Assembly: GCA_046546095.1 (NCBI GenBank)
Contig: JBKGYK010000005.1
Span: 1 to 57,173, forward strand
Direction of reading: 5' to 3'
Source: JAQIBY01 sp046546095
GTDB taxonomy: Bacteria > Bacteroidota > Bacteroidia > Bacteroidales > ML635J-15
Length of the DNA stretch: 57,173 bases
Under the pieces are notes generated by a model. The model was given only the letters and a program-made list of their open reading frames with translations, made no database searches and was not told the DNA's origin. Positions 34,987-43,151 of this stretch are shown one piece after another (position 1 is the stretch's first letter; the number at the start of each line of letters is the position of its first letter). A program made the position numbers and the translations under genes.

Positions 34987-36219
34987 TTATTCGAATTCCG
35001 AATTAAGGATATTCAGAACATTATCTATGGTTTCATCTTCAAGGTCTGTTCTGTTGATCAGGTCATCCCTTGAAAGTTCCAGTACAGCTTTTGCTGTATC
35101 CAGTCCGATAGCCTTCAATTGGTCAATGACCCAGTCTTCTATTTCATCAGAGAATTCATCAAGATCCACATCTTCTTCATCTTCTCCTACTTCACGGTAT
35201 ACATCAATTTCATAGCCGGTCAGTTGGCTTGCGAGTTTAATGTTGTGGCCGTTTTTCCCGATTGCCAGTGATACTTGCTCGGGGTCAAGGTATACATCAG
35301 CACGTCCGTTATCCTTGAGCGCCACATTGTTTACTTTAGCAGGGCTGAGTGCTCTCTGGATAAACAATTGGATGTTGCTGGTGTAATTGATTACATCAAT
35401 ATTTTCGTTCCGCAATTCCCTGACAATTCCATGGATACGGCTTCCTTTCATTCCAACACAGGCACCAACAGGATCAACCCTGTCGTCGTATGATTCAACT
35501 GCAACTTTGGCTCTTTCCCCTGGTACACGGGCGATTTTCTGTATGGTAATGAGGCCGTCAAATATTTCAGGTACTTCAAGCTCAAACAGGCGTTCGAGGA
35601 AAACTGTTGATGTTCTGGAAATGATAATTAAGGGCGTACCGTTTCTCATTTCCACTCTCTCAACCACCGCACGGATGGTATCACCTTTCCGGAAAAAGTC
35701 AGAAGGAATCTGCTCTTCGCGGGGCAGGATGAGTTCATTTCCGTCATCATCAAGTACGAGGATTTCCCGTTTCCATATCTGATAAACCTCACCGGTTACA
35801 ATTTCTTCGATACGGCCTTTGTATTTATTGTAAAGATTGTCTCTTTCCAGTTCAAGAATTTTATTGGTCAGGTTTTGACGCAATGCCAGAATTGCTCTGC
35901 GGCCAAATTCCTCCATTTTTACTTCATCGGTAACATCTTCTCCGACCTCATAGTCATCCTCAATTTTTCTGGCTTCAGATAAGGGAATCTGTGTGTTTGG
36001 GTCTTCAAAATCTTTATCGGCAACCACTTCCCGGTTTCTCCAGATTTCAAAGTCACCTTTGTCTACATTGATAATTATATCATAATTTTCATCTGTACCA
36101 TGAATTTTAATTAAGGTGGCTCTGAACACCTCCTCAAGTACGCTCATCATGGTTGGGCGGTCAATGTTTTTCAGTTCCTTGAATTCTGAAAACGTATCTA
36201 ATAAATTCATCTGTGCCAT
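34987..36219 (-). CDS. nusA: Transcription termination/antitermination factor NusA
   Basis: A 410-residue protein. The ATG at 36219 is chosen; the codon two positions upstream in frame is TTG. Domains: polymerase-binding N-terminus (NLLDTFSEFKELKNIDRPTM), S1 at about 130-200 (GRIEEIVTGEVYQIWKRE), and two KH domains (GACVGMKGSRIHGIVREL, SLAIGKNGHNIKLASQLTG). The end has one helix-hairpin-helix-like segment in place of the two acidic repeats of E. coli. It modulates pausing, termination and rRNA antitermination. It lies 15 bases after rimP. Confidence 0.96.
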   Translation of the reverse strand: MAQMNLLDTFSEFKELKNIDRPTMMSVLEEVFRATLIKIHGTDENYDIIINVDKGDFEIWRNREVVADKDFEDPNTQIPLSEARKIEDDYEVGEDVTDEVKMEEFGRRAILALRQNLTNKILELERDNLYNKYKGRIEEIVTGEVYQIWKREILVLDDDGNELILPREEQIPSDFFRKGDTIRAVVERVEMRNGTPLIIISRTSTVFLERLFELEVPEIFDGLITIQKIARVPGERAKVAVESYDDRVDPVGACVGMKGSRIHGIVRELRNENIDVINYTSNIQLFIQRALSPAKVNNVALKDNGRADVYLDPEQVSLAIGKNGHNIKLASQLTGYEIDVYREVGEDEEDVDLDEFSDEIEDWVIDQLKAIGLDTAKAVLELSRDDLINRTDLEDETIDNVLNILNSEFE

Positions 36220-36234
36220 ACTCAAAAATTTTGC

Positions 36235-36666
36235 TTAAAAACTGATATGGGGTTTTGCTTTACTAATTTCTTCATATTTCAGGTCTTCCTGTATATCTTT
36301 CTTGTTTTTTTTGTATCTGATCGTAATTCCCTGCTCACCTGTTTCCAGGATATCAGCAGTAAATTTTTCTCCTGTATCGAGTTCCAGATCAACTTTCTTT
36401 CCTGTATATTTTTTAAATTGTTCTCTTACTTTAAAACCTGTATCCAGACCCGGAGTAGAAACCACCAGTTCGAAATCCTCCTTTTCACGGTCTAGCCCGG
36501 ATTCAATAGCACGACTAATACGCTGACAATTTGTGATATTGAAATTGTCATCACCGTCAACAAAAACTTTTATCTGGTTTGCCTTGTTTATCTTTATGTC
36601 AACCAAAAATTCGCTTTCGCCTAAAGAGCTGTCAATCAGGTTTTTAATTGTACTATAATCAATCAT
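36235..36666 (-). CDS. rimP: Ribosome maturation factor RimP
   Basis: A 143-residue protein with the start at the ATG at 36666 (MIDYSTIKNLIDSSL). The frame runs on upstream, but that part crosses the promoter and leader hairpin and is not coding. The N-terminal alpha/beta domain holds VFVDGDDNFNITNCQRISR and VSTPGLDTGFKV, and the C-terminal SH3-like domain follows. RimP helps early 30S assembly. First gene of the rimP-nusA-infB operon. Confidence 0.92.
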   Translation of the reverse strand: MIDYSTIKNLIDSSLGESEFLVDIKINKANQIKVFVDGDDNFNITNCQRISRAIESGLDREKEDFELVVSTPGLDTGFKVREQFKKYTGKKVDLELDTGEKFTADILETGEQGITIRYKKNKKDIQEDLKYEEISKAKPHISF

Positions 36667-36680
36667 AAAATAACAAATAA

Positions 36681-36696
36681 GGGGACTTCCGTCCCC
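36681..36696 (-). promoter_or_regulatory. GGAA-capped hairpin in the rimP-nusA-infB leader
   Basis: GGGGAC, loop GGAA, GTCCCC on the minus strand: six perfect pairs with a GNRA-type tetraloop. It sits between the consensus promoter at 36717 and the rimP start codon at 36666, so it occupies much of a leader of about 44 bases. The sequence after it (TTATTTGTTATTTT) is AU-rich but not a clean U tract. A role in message stability, attenuation or operon autoregulation is possible. Confidence 0.6.
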
Positions 36697-36716
36697 TGTT
36701 TTTTCTTTACTCGCTG

Positions 36717-36747
36717 CAAATGTATGACATATCTTTAACAAATCAAA
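36717..36747 (-). promoter_or_regulatory. Consensus promoter for rimP-nusA-infB
   Basis: TTTG (36747-36744), exactly 19 bases, then TACATTTG (36724-36717) on the minus strand: a complete match to TTTG-N19-TAnnTTTG. Transcription should begin near 36710. Confidence 0.8.
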
Positions 36748-36829
36748 ATAAATCCTTTGTTTTCACCTAATAAGGAGGAATATTTCATGCTGGTTTAAAG
36801 TGAAATAGCAGCACATTATTTCCTGAAGC

Positions 36830-37357
36830 TTAGTTCACATTGTTGAATTGCGGAATTTGCAAGTCTTCCAGTCTGATATTTTTTAATTTTGGATATACAA
36901 ATTCAATCAGCTCCTGCAATGGCTGGTATAACAGCGAATTGTCCAGAACAGACTGCGGGATCAAATCAAGTTTGACCACAATGACCTGATCGAAGAGAAA
37001 AATCAGGGCACCGATAATGAGCAGGGCTTTGGCGGCACCGAAAACAGTACCTGTTATTTTGTTGAGCCAATTCATGGCAACTGCCTTGATAAGTTTATCG
37101 AGACTCCGCGACAGCAGGTGTACAGCAATGACGGTAAGAATAAACAGAACAGCAAAAGCAGTAAGCGGAATATAGTTTTCGTCAATATTAGTATTGCTGC
37201 TAATCAGGTCTTCAAGATAATGTGAAAATACAACTGCTACCCAGAGTCCGAGAAATAAGGCAGCCAGACTCGCAATTTCTTTAACGAGGCCGTTTTTAAA
37301 TCCCTTATAACCAAGCCATAAGACTGGTAAGGCTATGATAATATCCAGCCAGTTCAT
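36830..37357 (-). CDS. CvpA family membrane protein
   Basis: A 175-residue protein with about four membrane helices (WLDIIIALPVLWLGYKG, EIASLAALFLGLWVAVVFS, LTAFAVLFILTVIAVHLL, AAKALLIIGALIFLF). MNWLDIIIALPVLWLGYKG and the segment NGLVKEIASL fit the colicin V production protein family. Start taken at the ATG at 37357. CvpA is linked to colicin V export in E. coli and more generally to envelope stress; the molecular role is not known. It lies upstream of the rimP promoter on the same strand but with 163 bases between. Confidence 0.85.
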   Translation of the reverse strand: MNWLDIIIALPVLWLGYKGFKNGLVKEIASLAALFLGLWVAVVFSHYLEDLISSNTNIDENYIPLTAFAVLFILTVIAVHLLSRSLDKLIKAVAMNWLNKITGTVFGAAKALLIIGALIFLFDQVIVVKLDLIPQSVLDNSLLYQPLQELIEFVYPKLKNIRLEDLQIPQFNNVN

Positions 37358-37414
37358 AATAAAGTTTTTATTTTCGATAAAAATAAGCAAATTTGTTTGG
37401 ATATTTAAGACACT

Positions 37415-38929
37415 ATGGCAGTAATTAATTCTATAATTAATCTTGTTAATTTCAAGAGATTAGAGCAGATAGAGGAATTCAGGCGCCGGCCACATAAGGT
37501 GCAGGATGCTCAATTTAAAGAGTTGCTAAGCCTGGCAAAAAACACGGAATATGGCAGAAAGTACAGGTTTGATGAAATCAAAGATTACTATACTTTTTCT
37601 ACCCGGCTGCCTGTCAATGATTACGATGACATCAAGGATGATGTCGGAAGAATTCTGAAAGGCGAACAGAATGTTTTGTGGCCTACCGATATCCGTTGGT
37701 TTGCCAAGTCCAGTGGAACCACATCAGACCGGAGCAAGTTTATTCCCATCTCAAAAGAAGCTCTTGAGCAATGTCATTTTCGAAGTGGTAAGGATATTTA
37801 CGGGATTTATATCGACAGGAATCCTGATACGAAACTGTTTGCCGGCAAAACCCTGGCACTGGGCGGAAGTCATAAGGGTAGCAATCTCAGTGAAAAGACT
37901 TTTTACGGCGATCTTTCCGCGGTGATTATTCGCAACCTGCCATTCTGGACATATTTTCAGAAGGCGCCAAATCAGGATGTGGCCCTGATGGAGGAGTTTG
38001 AGGAAAAAATTGAAAGGATAGCCCAAACTACTGTCAAAACAAATGTGACAAGCATGACAGGTGTGCCCAGTTGGTTTTTGGTACTGCTGCGGCGTGTATT
38101 GGAAATTTCAGGAGAATCAGATATCAGTCGGGTATGGCCAAATCTTGAATTGTTTGTCCATGGCGGAGTGAGTTTTTCACCATACCGGGATATGTATAAA
38201 AGCCTGATATCAAATCCGGAAATGCAATATATGGAAACCTACAATGCATCTGAGGGCTTTTTTGCCATGCAGGATGACCCTTCCACAGATGATATGTTGC
38301 TGATGCTGGATTATGGGATTTACTATGAATTTATTCCGATGGCGGAGGCAGATAAGGATCATCCAAAAGCCATTCCGCTGTGGGAGGTGGAAGCCGGGAA
38401 AAATTATGCCATGCTTATTACAACCAATACCGGACTCTGGCGATACAAAATTGGGGATACTGTGAGTTTTACCTCAATACGGCCATACAAAATCCGGGTC
38501 ACCGGTCGTACCAAGCATTTTATCAATGCTTTTGGCGAAGAGCTTATCATTGATAATGCAGAAAAAGCACTTGAAGTTGCCTGCCGGAATACGGGTGCAG
38601 TAATCCGCGAATATACCGCAGCACCAAGGTATTTTAATAAAAACCGCAAAAATGCTGCGCATCAGTGGTTGTTTGAATTTATTACGCCTCCGGATGATCT
38701 TGAAAAGTTCGTAAAGGCCATGGATGAATCTCTTCGGGAACTCAACTCCGATTATGATGCCAAGCGCTATAAAAACATGACACTTGGCCCTCCGGAAGTA
38801 GTGGTTATGCCTGACGGAAGTTTTTATAAGTGGCTGAAATCCAAAAACAAGCTTGGAGGTCAGCATAAAATACCCAGGCTGGCGAATCACCGCGAATATG
38901 TGGATGCTATGTTGAAAATCAATGCTTAA
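37415..38929 (+). CDS. GH3-family acyl-acid amido synthetase-like protein
   Basis: A 504-residue ANL-type adenylating enzyme. The P-loop-like segment FAKSSGTTSDRSKFIPIS (near 92-110), NASEGFFAMQDD and the later GLWRYKIGDTVSF match the GH3 family, known in plants for conjugating jasmonate or auxin to amino acids. Bacterial homologues occur in several phyla, and their substrates are unknown. The length is slightly below the plant enzymes. There is no pathway context: cvpA is divergent and a small lipoprotein gene converges with a 4-base overlap. Confidence 0.85.
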   Translation: MAVINSIINLVNFKRLEQIEEFRRRPHKVQDAQFKELLSLAKNTEYGRKYRFDEIKDYYTFSTRLPVNDYDDIKDDVGRILKGEQNVLWPTDIRWFAKSSGTTSDRSKFIPISKEALEQCHFRSGKDIYGIYIDRNPDTKLFAGKTLALGGSHKGSNLSEKTFYGDLSAVIIRNLPFWTYFQKAPNQDVALMEEFEEKIERIAQTTVKTNVTSMTGVPSWFLVLLRRVLEISGESDISRVWPNLELFVHGGVSFSPYRDMYKSLISNPEMQYMETYNASEGFFAMQDDPSTDDMLLMLDYGIYYEFIPMAEADKDHPKAIPLWEVEAGKNYAMLITTNTGLWRYKIGDTVSFTSIRPYKIRVTGRTKHFINAFGEELIIDNAEKALEVACRNTGAVIREYTAAPRYFNKNRKNAAHQWLFEFITPPDDLEKFVKAMDESLRELNSDYDAKRYKNMTLGPPEVVVMPDGSFYKWLKSKNKLGGQHKIPRLANHREYVDAMLKINA

Positions 38930-39288
38930 TCCACTGGGATAAAATACAGGACATCCTGTCCAAACTCAAGTGTCAGGATTCTGTTTGTCAATGTCCTTAT
39001 TTTAAAAACCGAAGAGGCTATCCTGATGTATTCTTCGTCCAGGAGTTCCCAGCTGGAGTCTACTTCCTGATCTTCATTACGACGCTGAATGAATTCTCCG
39101 CCTTCATTGAATACATACACTGTCGGCACCATGCCAACAATTTCATTTTCGACACCGTCAACATACATATGAAGTGTCCATTCATGTTTGGTCAGTTTGT
39201 TTTCCTGCCTGTCAGTTTCCCAGTTGTCAGAGCAGCCGGAAAAAAATATTGCCAAAGGCAAAATCAGATATGTGAGATAATTACGCAA
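38926..39288 (-). CDS. Small lipoprotein, lipocalin-like, with TTG start
   Basis: A 120-residue lipoprotein with signal peptide and lipobox FSGC (Cys 19). The only start that keeps the signal peptide is the TTG at 39288: an in-frame TGA lies three codons upstream and the first downstream ATG is past the lipobox. The mature part has HEWTLHMYVDG, EFIQRRNEDQEVDSSWELL and a final beta-rich stretch, reminiscent of small Bacteroidota lipocalin-like proteins, though this is weak. The start overlaps the MBL hydrolase gene by 8 bases. No function can be assigned. Confidence 0.65.
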   Translation of the reverse strand: MRNYLTYLILPLAIFFSGCSDNWETDRQENKLTKHEWTLHMYVDGVENEIVGMVPTVYVFNEGGEFIQRRNEDQEVDSSWELLDEEYIRIASSVFKIRTLTNRILTLEFGQDVLYFIPVD

Positions 39289-40120
39289 TGTCTTTCAATC
39301 TTAAGGTTTTGTCTTCCCTGATGCCTTTGGGCGTTTGCTTCAGGCTGCAGGCTTCGGTGTTGATATCGTGCTGAAAAAAGAGAATATCCCCATTGTTATA
39401 TGCTTCCTGTAATAGGGTTTGTTTTTCATCCAGACTTCGCAGGGGATAAATATCGTATGCTGAAATGTAGGGTAAGCGGATATAAGGGCTGGCTGGCAGA
39501 AGATCGCCGGCAAAGATTACGCGCTGTTTGCCTGTGTTGACAAATACGGTGGCTAACCCGAAAGTATGACCATGATATAAGCGTATCCTGACATTGGGTG
39601 TCAAATAAAAATCCTCTTCAAATATTTGCAGTTTGCCCGATTCTTTCAGCGGTATTAGATTTTCTTCAAGATATGCCGGTTTTTCCCGAAGGTTGGGATT
39701 GTTTGCAGATTCCCACTGGGCTTTGCTTACCCATATTTTCGCATTGGGAAAAGTGAGCTTAAGCTTGCCATTGGCTTCGATTTTACTGGCGCCACCGCAA
39801 TGGTCAAAATGCAGATGTGTGAGAATTAAATCCGTGATATCTTCCGGTTCTACATTGATTTTTTTCAGGGAGGCAAGCAAAGTTTCCTCACCAAACAAAT
39901 GATAATGTCTGGCGAAATCGGGATGTAGCTTGTTGCCTATGCCGGCATCAACCAGAATGTTTTTTTCATTCTCCTGAATCAGCATAGAACGGCAGGCGCA
40001 GGGGCAGAGATTGTTTTCGTCTGCCGGATACAATTTCTGCCACAAAACTTTTGGCACTACGCCAAACATGGCACCACCGTCTACCTTAAAGTTTTCCGTC
40101 TCTATGCTGTGAATTTTCAT
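39281..40120 (-). CDS. MBL-fold metallo-hydrolase
   Basis: A 279-residue cytosolic hydrolase with the zinc motif THLHFDHCGG (HxHxDH), VDAGIG before it, HGHTFGLATV and AGDLLPASPYI after it, and a late His in FQHDINTE. The start is the ATG at 40120. Overall layout resembles the lactonase-type (AHL lactonase-like) and N-acyl-phosphatidylethanolamine-like MBL groups, but the substrate is open. It has a good promoter and is coupled to the small lipoprotein gene. Confidence 0.85.
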   Translation of the reverse strand: MKIHSIETENFKVDGGAMFGVVPKVLWQKLYPADENNLCPCACRSMLIQENEKNILVDAGIGNKLHPDFARHYHLFGEETLLASLKKINVEPEDITDLILTHLHFDHCGGASKIEANGKLKLTFPNAKIWVSKAQWESANNPNLREKPAYLEENLIPLKESGKLQIFEEDFYLTPNVRIRLYHGHTFGLATVFVNTGKQRVIFAGDLLPASPYIRLPYISAYDIYPLRSLDEKQTLLQEAYNNGDILFFQHDINTEACSLKQTPKGIREDKTLRLKDIA

Positions 40121-40149
40121 TTGTTCTTCAGTTTTGCAAATCAAAAGTA

Positions 40150-40181
40150 CAAATATAATCATTGCAAAAGTAAAAAATCAA
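40150..40181 (-). promoter_or_regulatory. Promoter for the MBL hydrolase, with adjacent extra -7 boxes
   Basis: TTTG (40181-40178), 20 bases, TATATTTG (40157-40150) on the minus strand, 29 bases before the start codon. Two further TACTTTTG boxes flank it at 40172-40165 and 40149-40142, so three -7-like elements lie within 31 bases. Confidence 0.6.
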
Positions 40182-40303
40182 AACATTATGTCTGAAGCAA
40201 TTTTGGGATTCACATTATTGTCTGCCCTGACCTTGTAACACAACATTCATGCTCACAAATTTTTGAGGCAATAGATATATTTCTTTTTTCGTTGATAAAT
40301 CAG

Positions 40304-40311
40304 TATTTTTG
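40304..40311 (+). promoter_or_regulatory. Promoter -7 element for the coiled-coil gene
   Basis: TATTTTTG, a full match to TAnnTTTG, 25 bases before the start codon at 40337. At the -33 distance TTTC is found. Confidence 0.5.
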
Positions 40312-40336
40312 TAAGCTAAACAGAAGAATAAGAATT

Positions 40337-41257
40337 ATGGAAAATTTGGATAAAAATACGGACAAGAACAAAACAACCCGATTGCTGACCCTGCTGATCA
40401 TCCTAATGGTGATTGCCATCGGTGTCGTAGGTTATTTGTACATTGATCTCAATCAGAATTACGACAGACTGGAAACAGATCTGAAAGAGACTGTTTCTGC
40501 CAAGGATTTCATAGAAGAGGATCTGGAGGAACTATACACTGATTATGATTCCATCAGTACAGAAAATGATAGTATGGCAGAAAAACTTGATGAAGAAAAG
40601 GAAAAAATCTCCGTTTTGCTGGATGAACTCAAAACAGTAAAAGCCAACAATGCGGAAGTTATCCGGAAATATAAGGATGAAGTGCAAACCCTGCGGGGGA
40701 TTATGAAATCCTATGTTTATCAGATTGATTCGCTGAATCAGTTAAATACACAACTGACGGCAGAAAACAATGAGGTAAGGGAAAGCAACCAGCGTTTGCA
40801 ATACGAAATGGATGAAGTGGTTAATAAAAACGATCAGCTGGAGCTCACCGTTGAAAAAGCCGCGATGGTAAAAGCCACCAATATTGTTTCACAGCCGTAT
40901 AAGAAAGATAACTTCTTTAGCTCGGACAGGGAAACAGATAAAGCCGGAAAAGTTGATAAAATTGAAACCAATTTTACACTGACAGAAAACAGTGTTGCAG
41001 AACCCGGACCACGTACAATATATTTGCGTATTGTGAGGCCTGATGGTTATATTTTGATGGATGACGATGATAATGTTTTTACTTACGAGGAGGAGAATCT
41101 GGCATATTCTGCCAGTCGTGAGGTACAGTATGACGGTCAGTTTCTTGATGTGGTGATATATTACGATGTACAGCAGAGTTTGCTGGCAGGAAAGTATGAT
41201 GTAGAGTTGTACATGGACGGATATAAGATTGGCACCACAGATTTCGTGCTCAATTAA
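40337..41257 (+). CDS. Membrane-anchored coiled-coil protein with C-terminal beta-sandwich
   Basis: A 306-residue protein; start at the ATG at 40337. Residues about 17-36 form one membrane helix (LLTLLIILMVIAIGVVGYLY). Residues 40-190 are a long coiled coil rich in E, D, K and L, and about 215-306 a beta-rich domain (FTLTENSVAEPGPRTIYLRI, LLAGKYDVELYMDGYKIGTT) like a small Ig-type sandwich. It should sit in the inner membrane with the coil and sandwich in the periplasm. The next gene, DUF4271, begins right after its stop codon (TAAATG), so they are one unit. I know no named family. Confidence 0.7.
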   Translation: MENLDKNTDKNKTTRLLTLLIILMVIAIGVVGYLYIDLNQNYDRLETDLKETVSAKDFIEEDLEELYTDYDSISTENDSMAEKLDEEKEKISVLLDELKTVKANNAEVIRKYKDEVQTLRGIMKSYVYQIDSLNQLNTQLTAENNEVRESNQRLQYEMDEVVNKNDQLELTVEKAAMVKATNIVSQPYKKDNFFSSDRETDKAGKVDKIETNFTLTENSVAEPGPRTIYLRIVRPDGYILMDDDDNVFTYEEENLAYSASREVQYDGQFLDVVIYYDVQQSLLAGKYDVELYMDGYKIGTTDFVLN

Positions 41258-41935
41258 ATGTTTGAAGGCCTGCCGATAACTTATCCTTACTGGAAGGATT
41301 ACTTCCTGATTATCCTGGTTGCAGGCTTGCTTGCCGTATTGAGGGCTTATTATCAAAACCCCAGATTGTTTGTCCGCCTGCTGAAATCAACCTTCAGTAA
41401 AAATGAAACTGAAAAACTGCGGGACGACAAACAGAATACCCTGAGTCAGAGAAATGCAATCATCCTTAACCTGGTGTTTTTGGTTAATCTGGGTATGATG
41501 ATGTTTTTGGCAATAAAGTATCATTCCTTGTCCCTGCCCCCACATCCGGAAATGATCAATTTTCTCATCGTTTTTTCGGTAATTGCCGGCTATTATCTGA
41601 TTCGTATTGTCCTGTATCATCTGGTGGGTTTTTTAACCTATGCCGGGGAGATTCAGGCAACCTACACACAAGCATGGATGGGACTGAATAAATGGTTCGG
41701 ACTTCTTTTGTTTCCGGCAATTGCAGGCATGCTGTATTTCCCCCCCGAAGCAGGAAACATCATCATTTTTTTATTTGCAGGATTGTTTGTTCTGCTGTTT
41801 CTGATAAAAGTTTACCGCGGATTGCAAATTGCTTTTGCAAACAGAATTTCGTTTATCATCATTTTTTTGTATCTTTGTGCCCTCGAATTACTGCCCGTTT
41901 TTGTCTTGTTAAAGTACATAACGGGTATTATTTAA
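41258..41935 (+). CDS. DUF4271 membrane protein
   Basis: A 225-residue protein with about six membrane helices and a short N-terminal WKDYFLIILVAGLLAVLR segment. LRAYYQNPRLF and the pattern of helices match DUF4271, a family restricted to Bacteroidota and nearly always next to uroporphyrinogen-III synthase, as here. Function unknown; the neighbour suggests some link to tetrapyrrole synthesis or just conserved order. Confidence 0.8.
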   Translation: MFEGLPITYPYWKDYFLIILVAGLLAVLRAYYQNPRLFVRLLKSTFSKNETEKLRDDKQNTLSQRNAIILNLVFLVNLGMMMFLAIKYHSLSLPPHPEMINFLIVFSVIAGYYLIRIVLYHLVGFLTYAGEIQATYTQAWMGLNKWFGLLLFPAIAGMLYFPPEAGNIIIFLFAGLFVLLFLIKVYRGLQIAFANRISFIIIFLYLCALELLPVFVLLKYITGII

Positions 41936-41950
41936 AACACGAGAAATTTT

Positions 41951-42712
41951 ATGGGATCAAAGATTAAACGGATTCTGGTTTCACAGCCAAAACCTGCTTC
42001 AGAGAAATCACCATTTTTTGACCTGGCTGAAAAGCACAAGCTGGATATTGACTTCAGACCTTTCATCCAGGTTGAAGGCATTTCTGCTCAGGACTTTCGT
42101 CGCTCAAAAATTAATATCGCAGATCATGGTGCGTTTATTTTTACAAGCCGTACTGCCGTTAACCATTTCTTTCGTATTTGTGAAGAAATGAAAATTCCGG
42201 TTGAGGATCACTGGAAGTACTTTTGTGTTTCAGAGTCTGTAGCATTTTACCTGCAGAAATACATCGTTTACAGAAAACGGAAAATATTTTATGGTGACGG
42301 AAAATTTGATGACCTACTGAAAATTATCAGAAAGCACAATGGGGAAAAATTTCTTTTGCCCATGAGTACGGTATCCAAAAAGAATATCCCTGATAAGTTG
42401 GAAATAGCCGGAATTGATTTTACCCGTGCAGATATGTACGAAACCGTGCATGCCGACTTGTCAGATCTTTCAGATGTTGATTACGACGTACTCGTATTTT
42501 TCAGTCCATCCGGGATACAGTCATTGCTGCATAATTTTCCGGATTTTGAACAAAATTCAACAAGGATAGCGGCTTTTGGCCCTACAACCCATAAGTCAGT
42601 TGAGGATGCAGGTCTCAGACTGGATGTGAAAGTACCACAGCCCAAAGCTCCGTCAATGAGTATGGCACTTGATCGGTACATCAGCGAGCACAACAAACGA
42701 AGCAGAAAATAA
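41951..42712 (+). CDS. hemD: Uroporphyrinogen-III synthase
   Basis: A 253-residue two-domain protein of low sequence conservation. KRILVSQPKPASEKSPFFDLA, FIFTSRTAVNHFF and the second-half VLVFFSPSGIQSLL, AAFGPTTHKSVEDAGL are the HemD pattern. It closes and inverts ring D of hydroxymethylbilane to give uroporphyrinogen III. It lies between DUF4271 and rnpA; other hem genes are not in the window. Confidence 0.85.
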   Translation: MGSKIKRILVSQPKPASEKSPFFDLAEKHKLDIDFRPFIQVEGISAQDFRRSKINIADHGAFIFTSRTAVNHFFRICEEMKIPVEDHWKYFCVSESVAFYLQKYIVYRKRKIFYGDGKFDDLLKIIRKHNGEKFLLPMSTVSKKNIPDKLEIAGIDFTRADMYETVHADLSDLSDVDYDVLVFFSPSGIQSLLHNFPDFEQNSTRIAAFGPTTHKSVEDAGLRLDVKVPQPKAPSMSMALDRYISEHNKRSRK

Positions 42713-42722
42713 AATCGCAGGC

Positions 42723-43151
42723 ATGCCTGACAAAAACAAGGGGAACACGAGCAAGGAAAATGACTTTCCCAAGTCAGGGCGGCTGTACCTTAAAGATGAA
42801 ACAGAAGATTTGTTTCGGAATGGCAAAAAGTTTTATGTTAAACCATTGAAAATCCAGTATACTTTTGTCCTGGCGGATATTGCTGAAAGCCGCAGTGCGA
42901 TCATGATTTCCGTACCCAAAAAGTATCATCACTCAGCAGTAAAACGAAATCACATAAAACGGCTGATCAGAGAAGCGTGGCGAACCCACAATGCAGAACT
43001 GGAGGCAAAACTCGTCAGGCAGAAAAAAAAGCTCAATCTGGCTGTCATTTACCTGTCAGGGGATATCCCTGATTATTCGGAAATCGAATCAAAAATAATT
43101 CTAACTTTACAACGTTTAACTGATTTACTATCAAACGAGCAATCACTATGA
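42723..43151 (+). CDS. rnpA: Ribonuclease P protein component
   Basis: A 142-residue basic protein; start at the ATG at 42723 (MPDKNKGN), 10 bases after hemD. The signature SAVKRNHIKRLIREAWR (the RNR motif) near 85-101 identifies it. The N-terminus is longer and more polar than usual. It binds the RNase P RNA and helps cut the 5' leader of pre-tRNAs. rpmH, dnaA and yidC, its neighbours in many phyla, are absent here. The stop overlaps the start of the S41 protease (ATGA). Confidence 0.9.
   Translation: MPDKNKGNTSKENDFPKSGRLYLKDETEDLFRNGKKFYVKPLKIQYTFVLADIAESRSAIMISVPKKYHHSAVKRNHIKRLIREAWRTHNAELEAKLVRQKKKLNLAVIYLSGDIPDYSEIESKIILTLQRLTDLLSNEQSL

Noticed and set aside
36681..36700. Plus-strand terminator (GGGGAC hairpin followed by a T run)
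   Set aside because: No plus-strand gene lies upstream for it to terminate; position fits a minus-strand leader hairpin better.
36667..36741. 25-codon N-terminal extension of rimP
   Set aside because: It would translate through the promoter -7 box and the leader hairpin; the ATG at 36666 gives the usual RimP N-terminus.
36802..36822. GAAATA/TATTTC dyad after cvpA
   Set aside because: Six A-T-rich pairs with no clean U tract; too weak to call a terminator.
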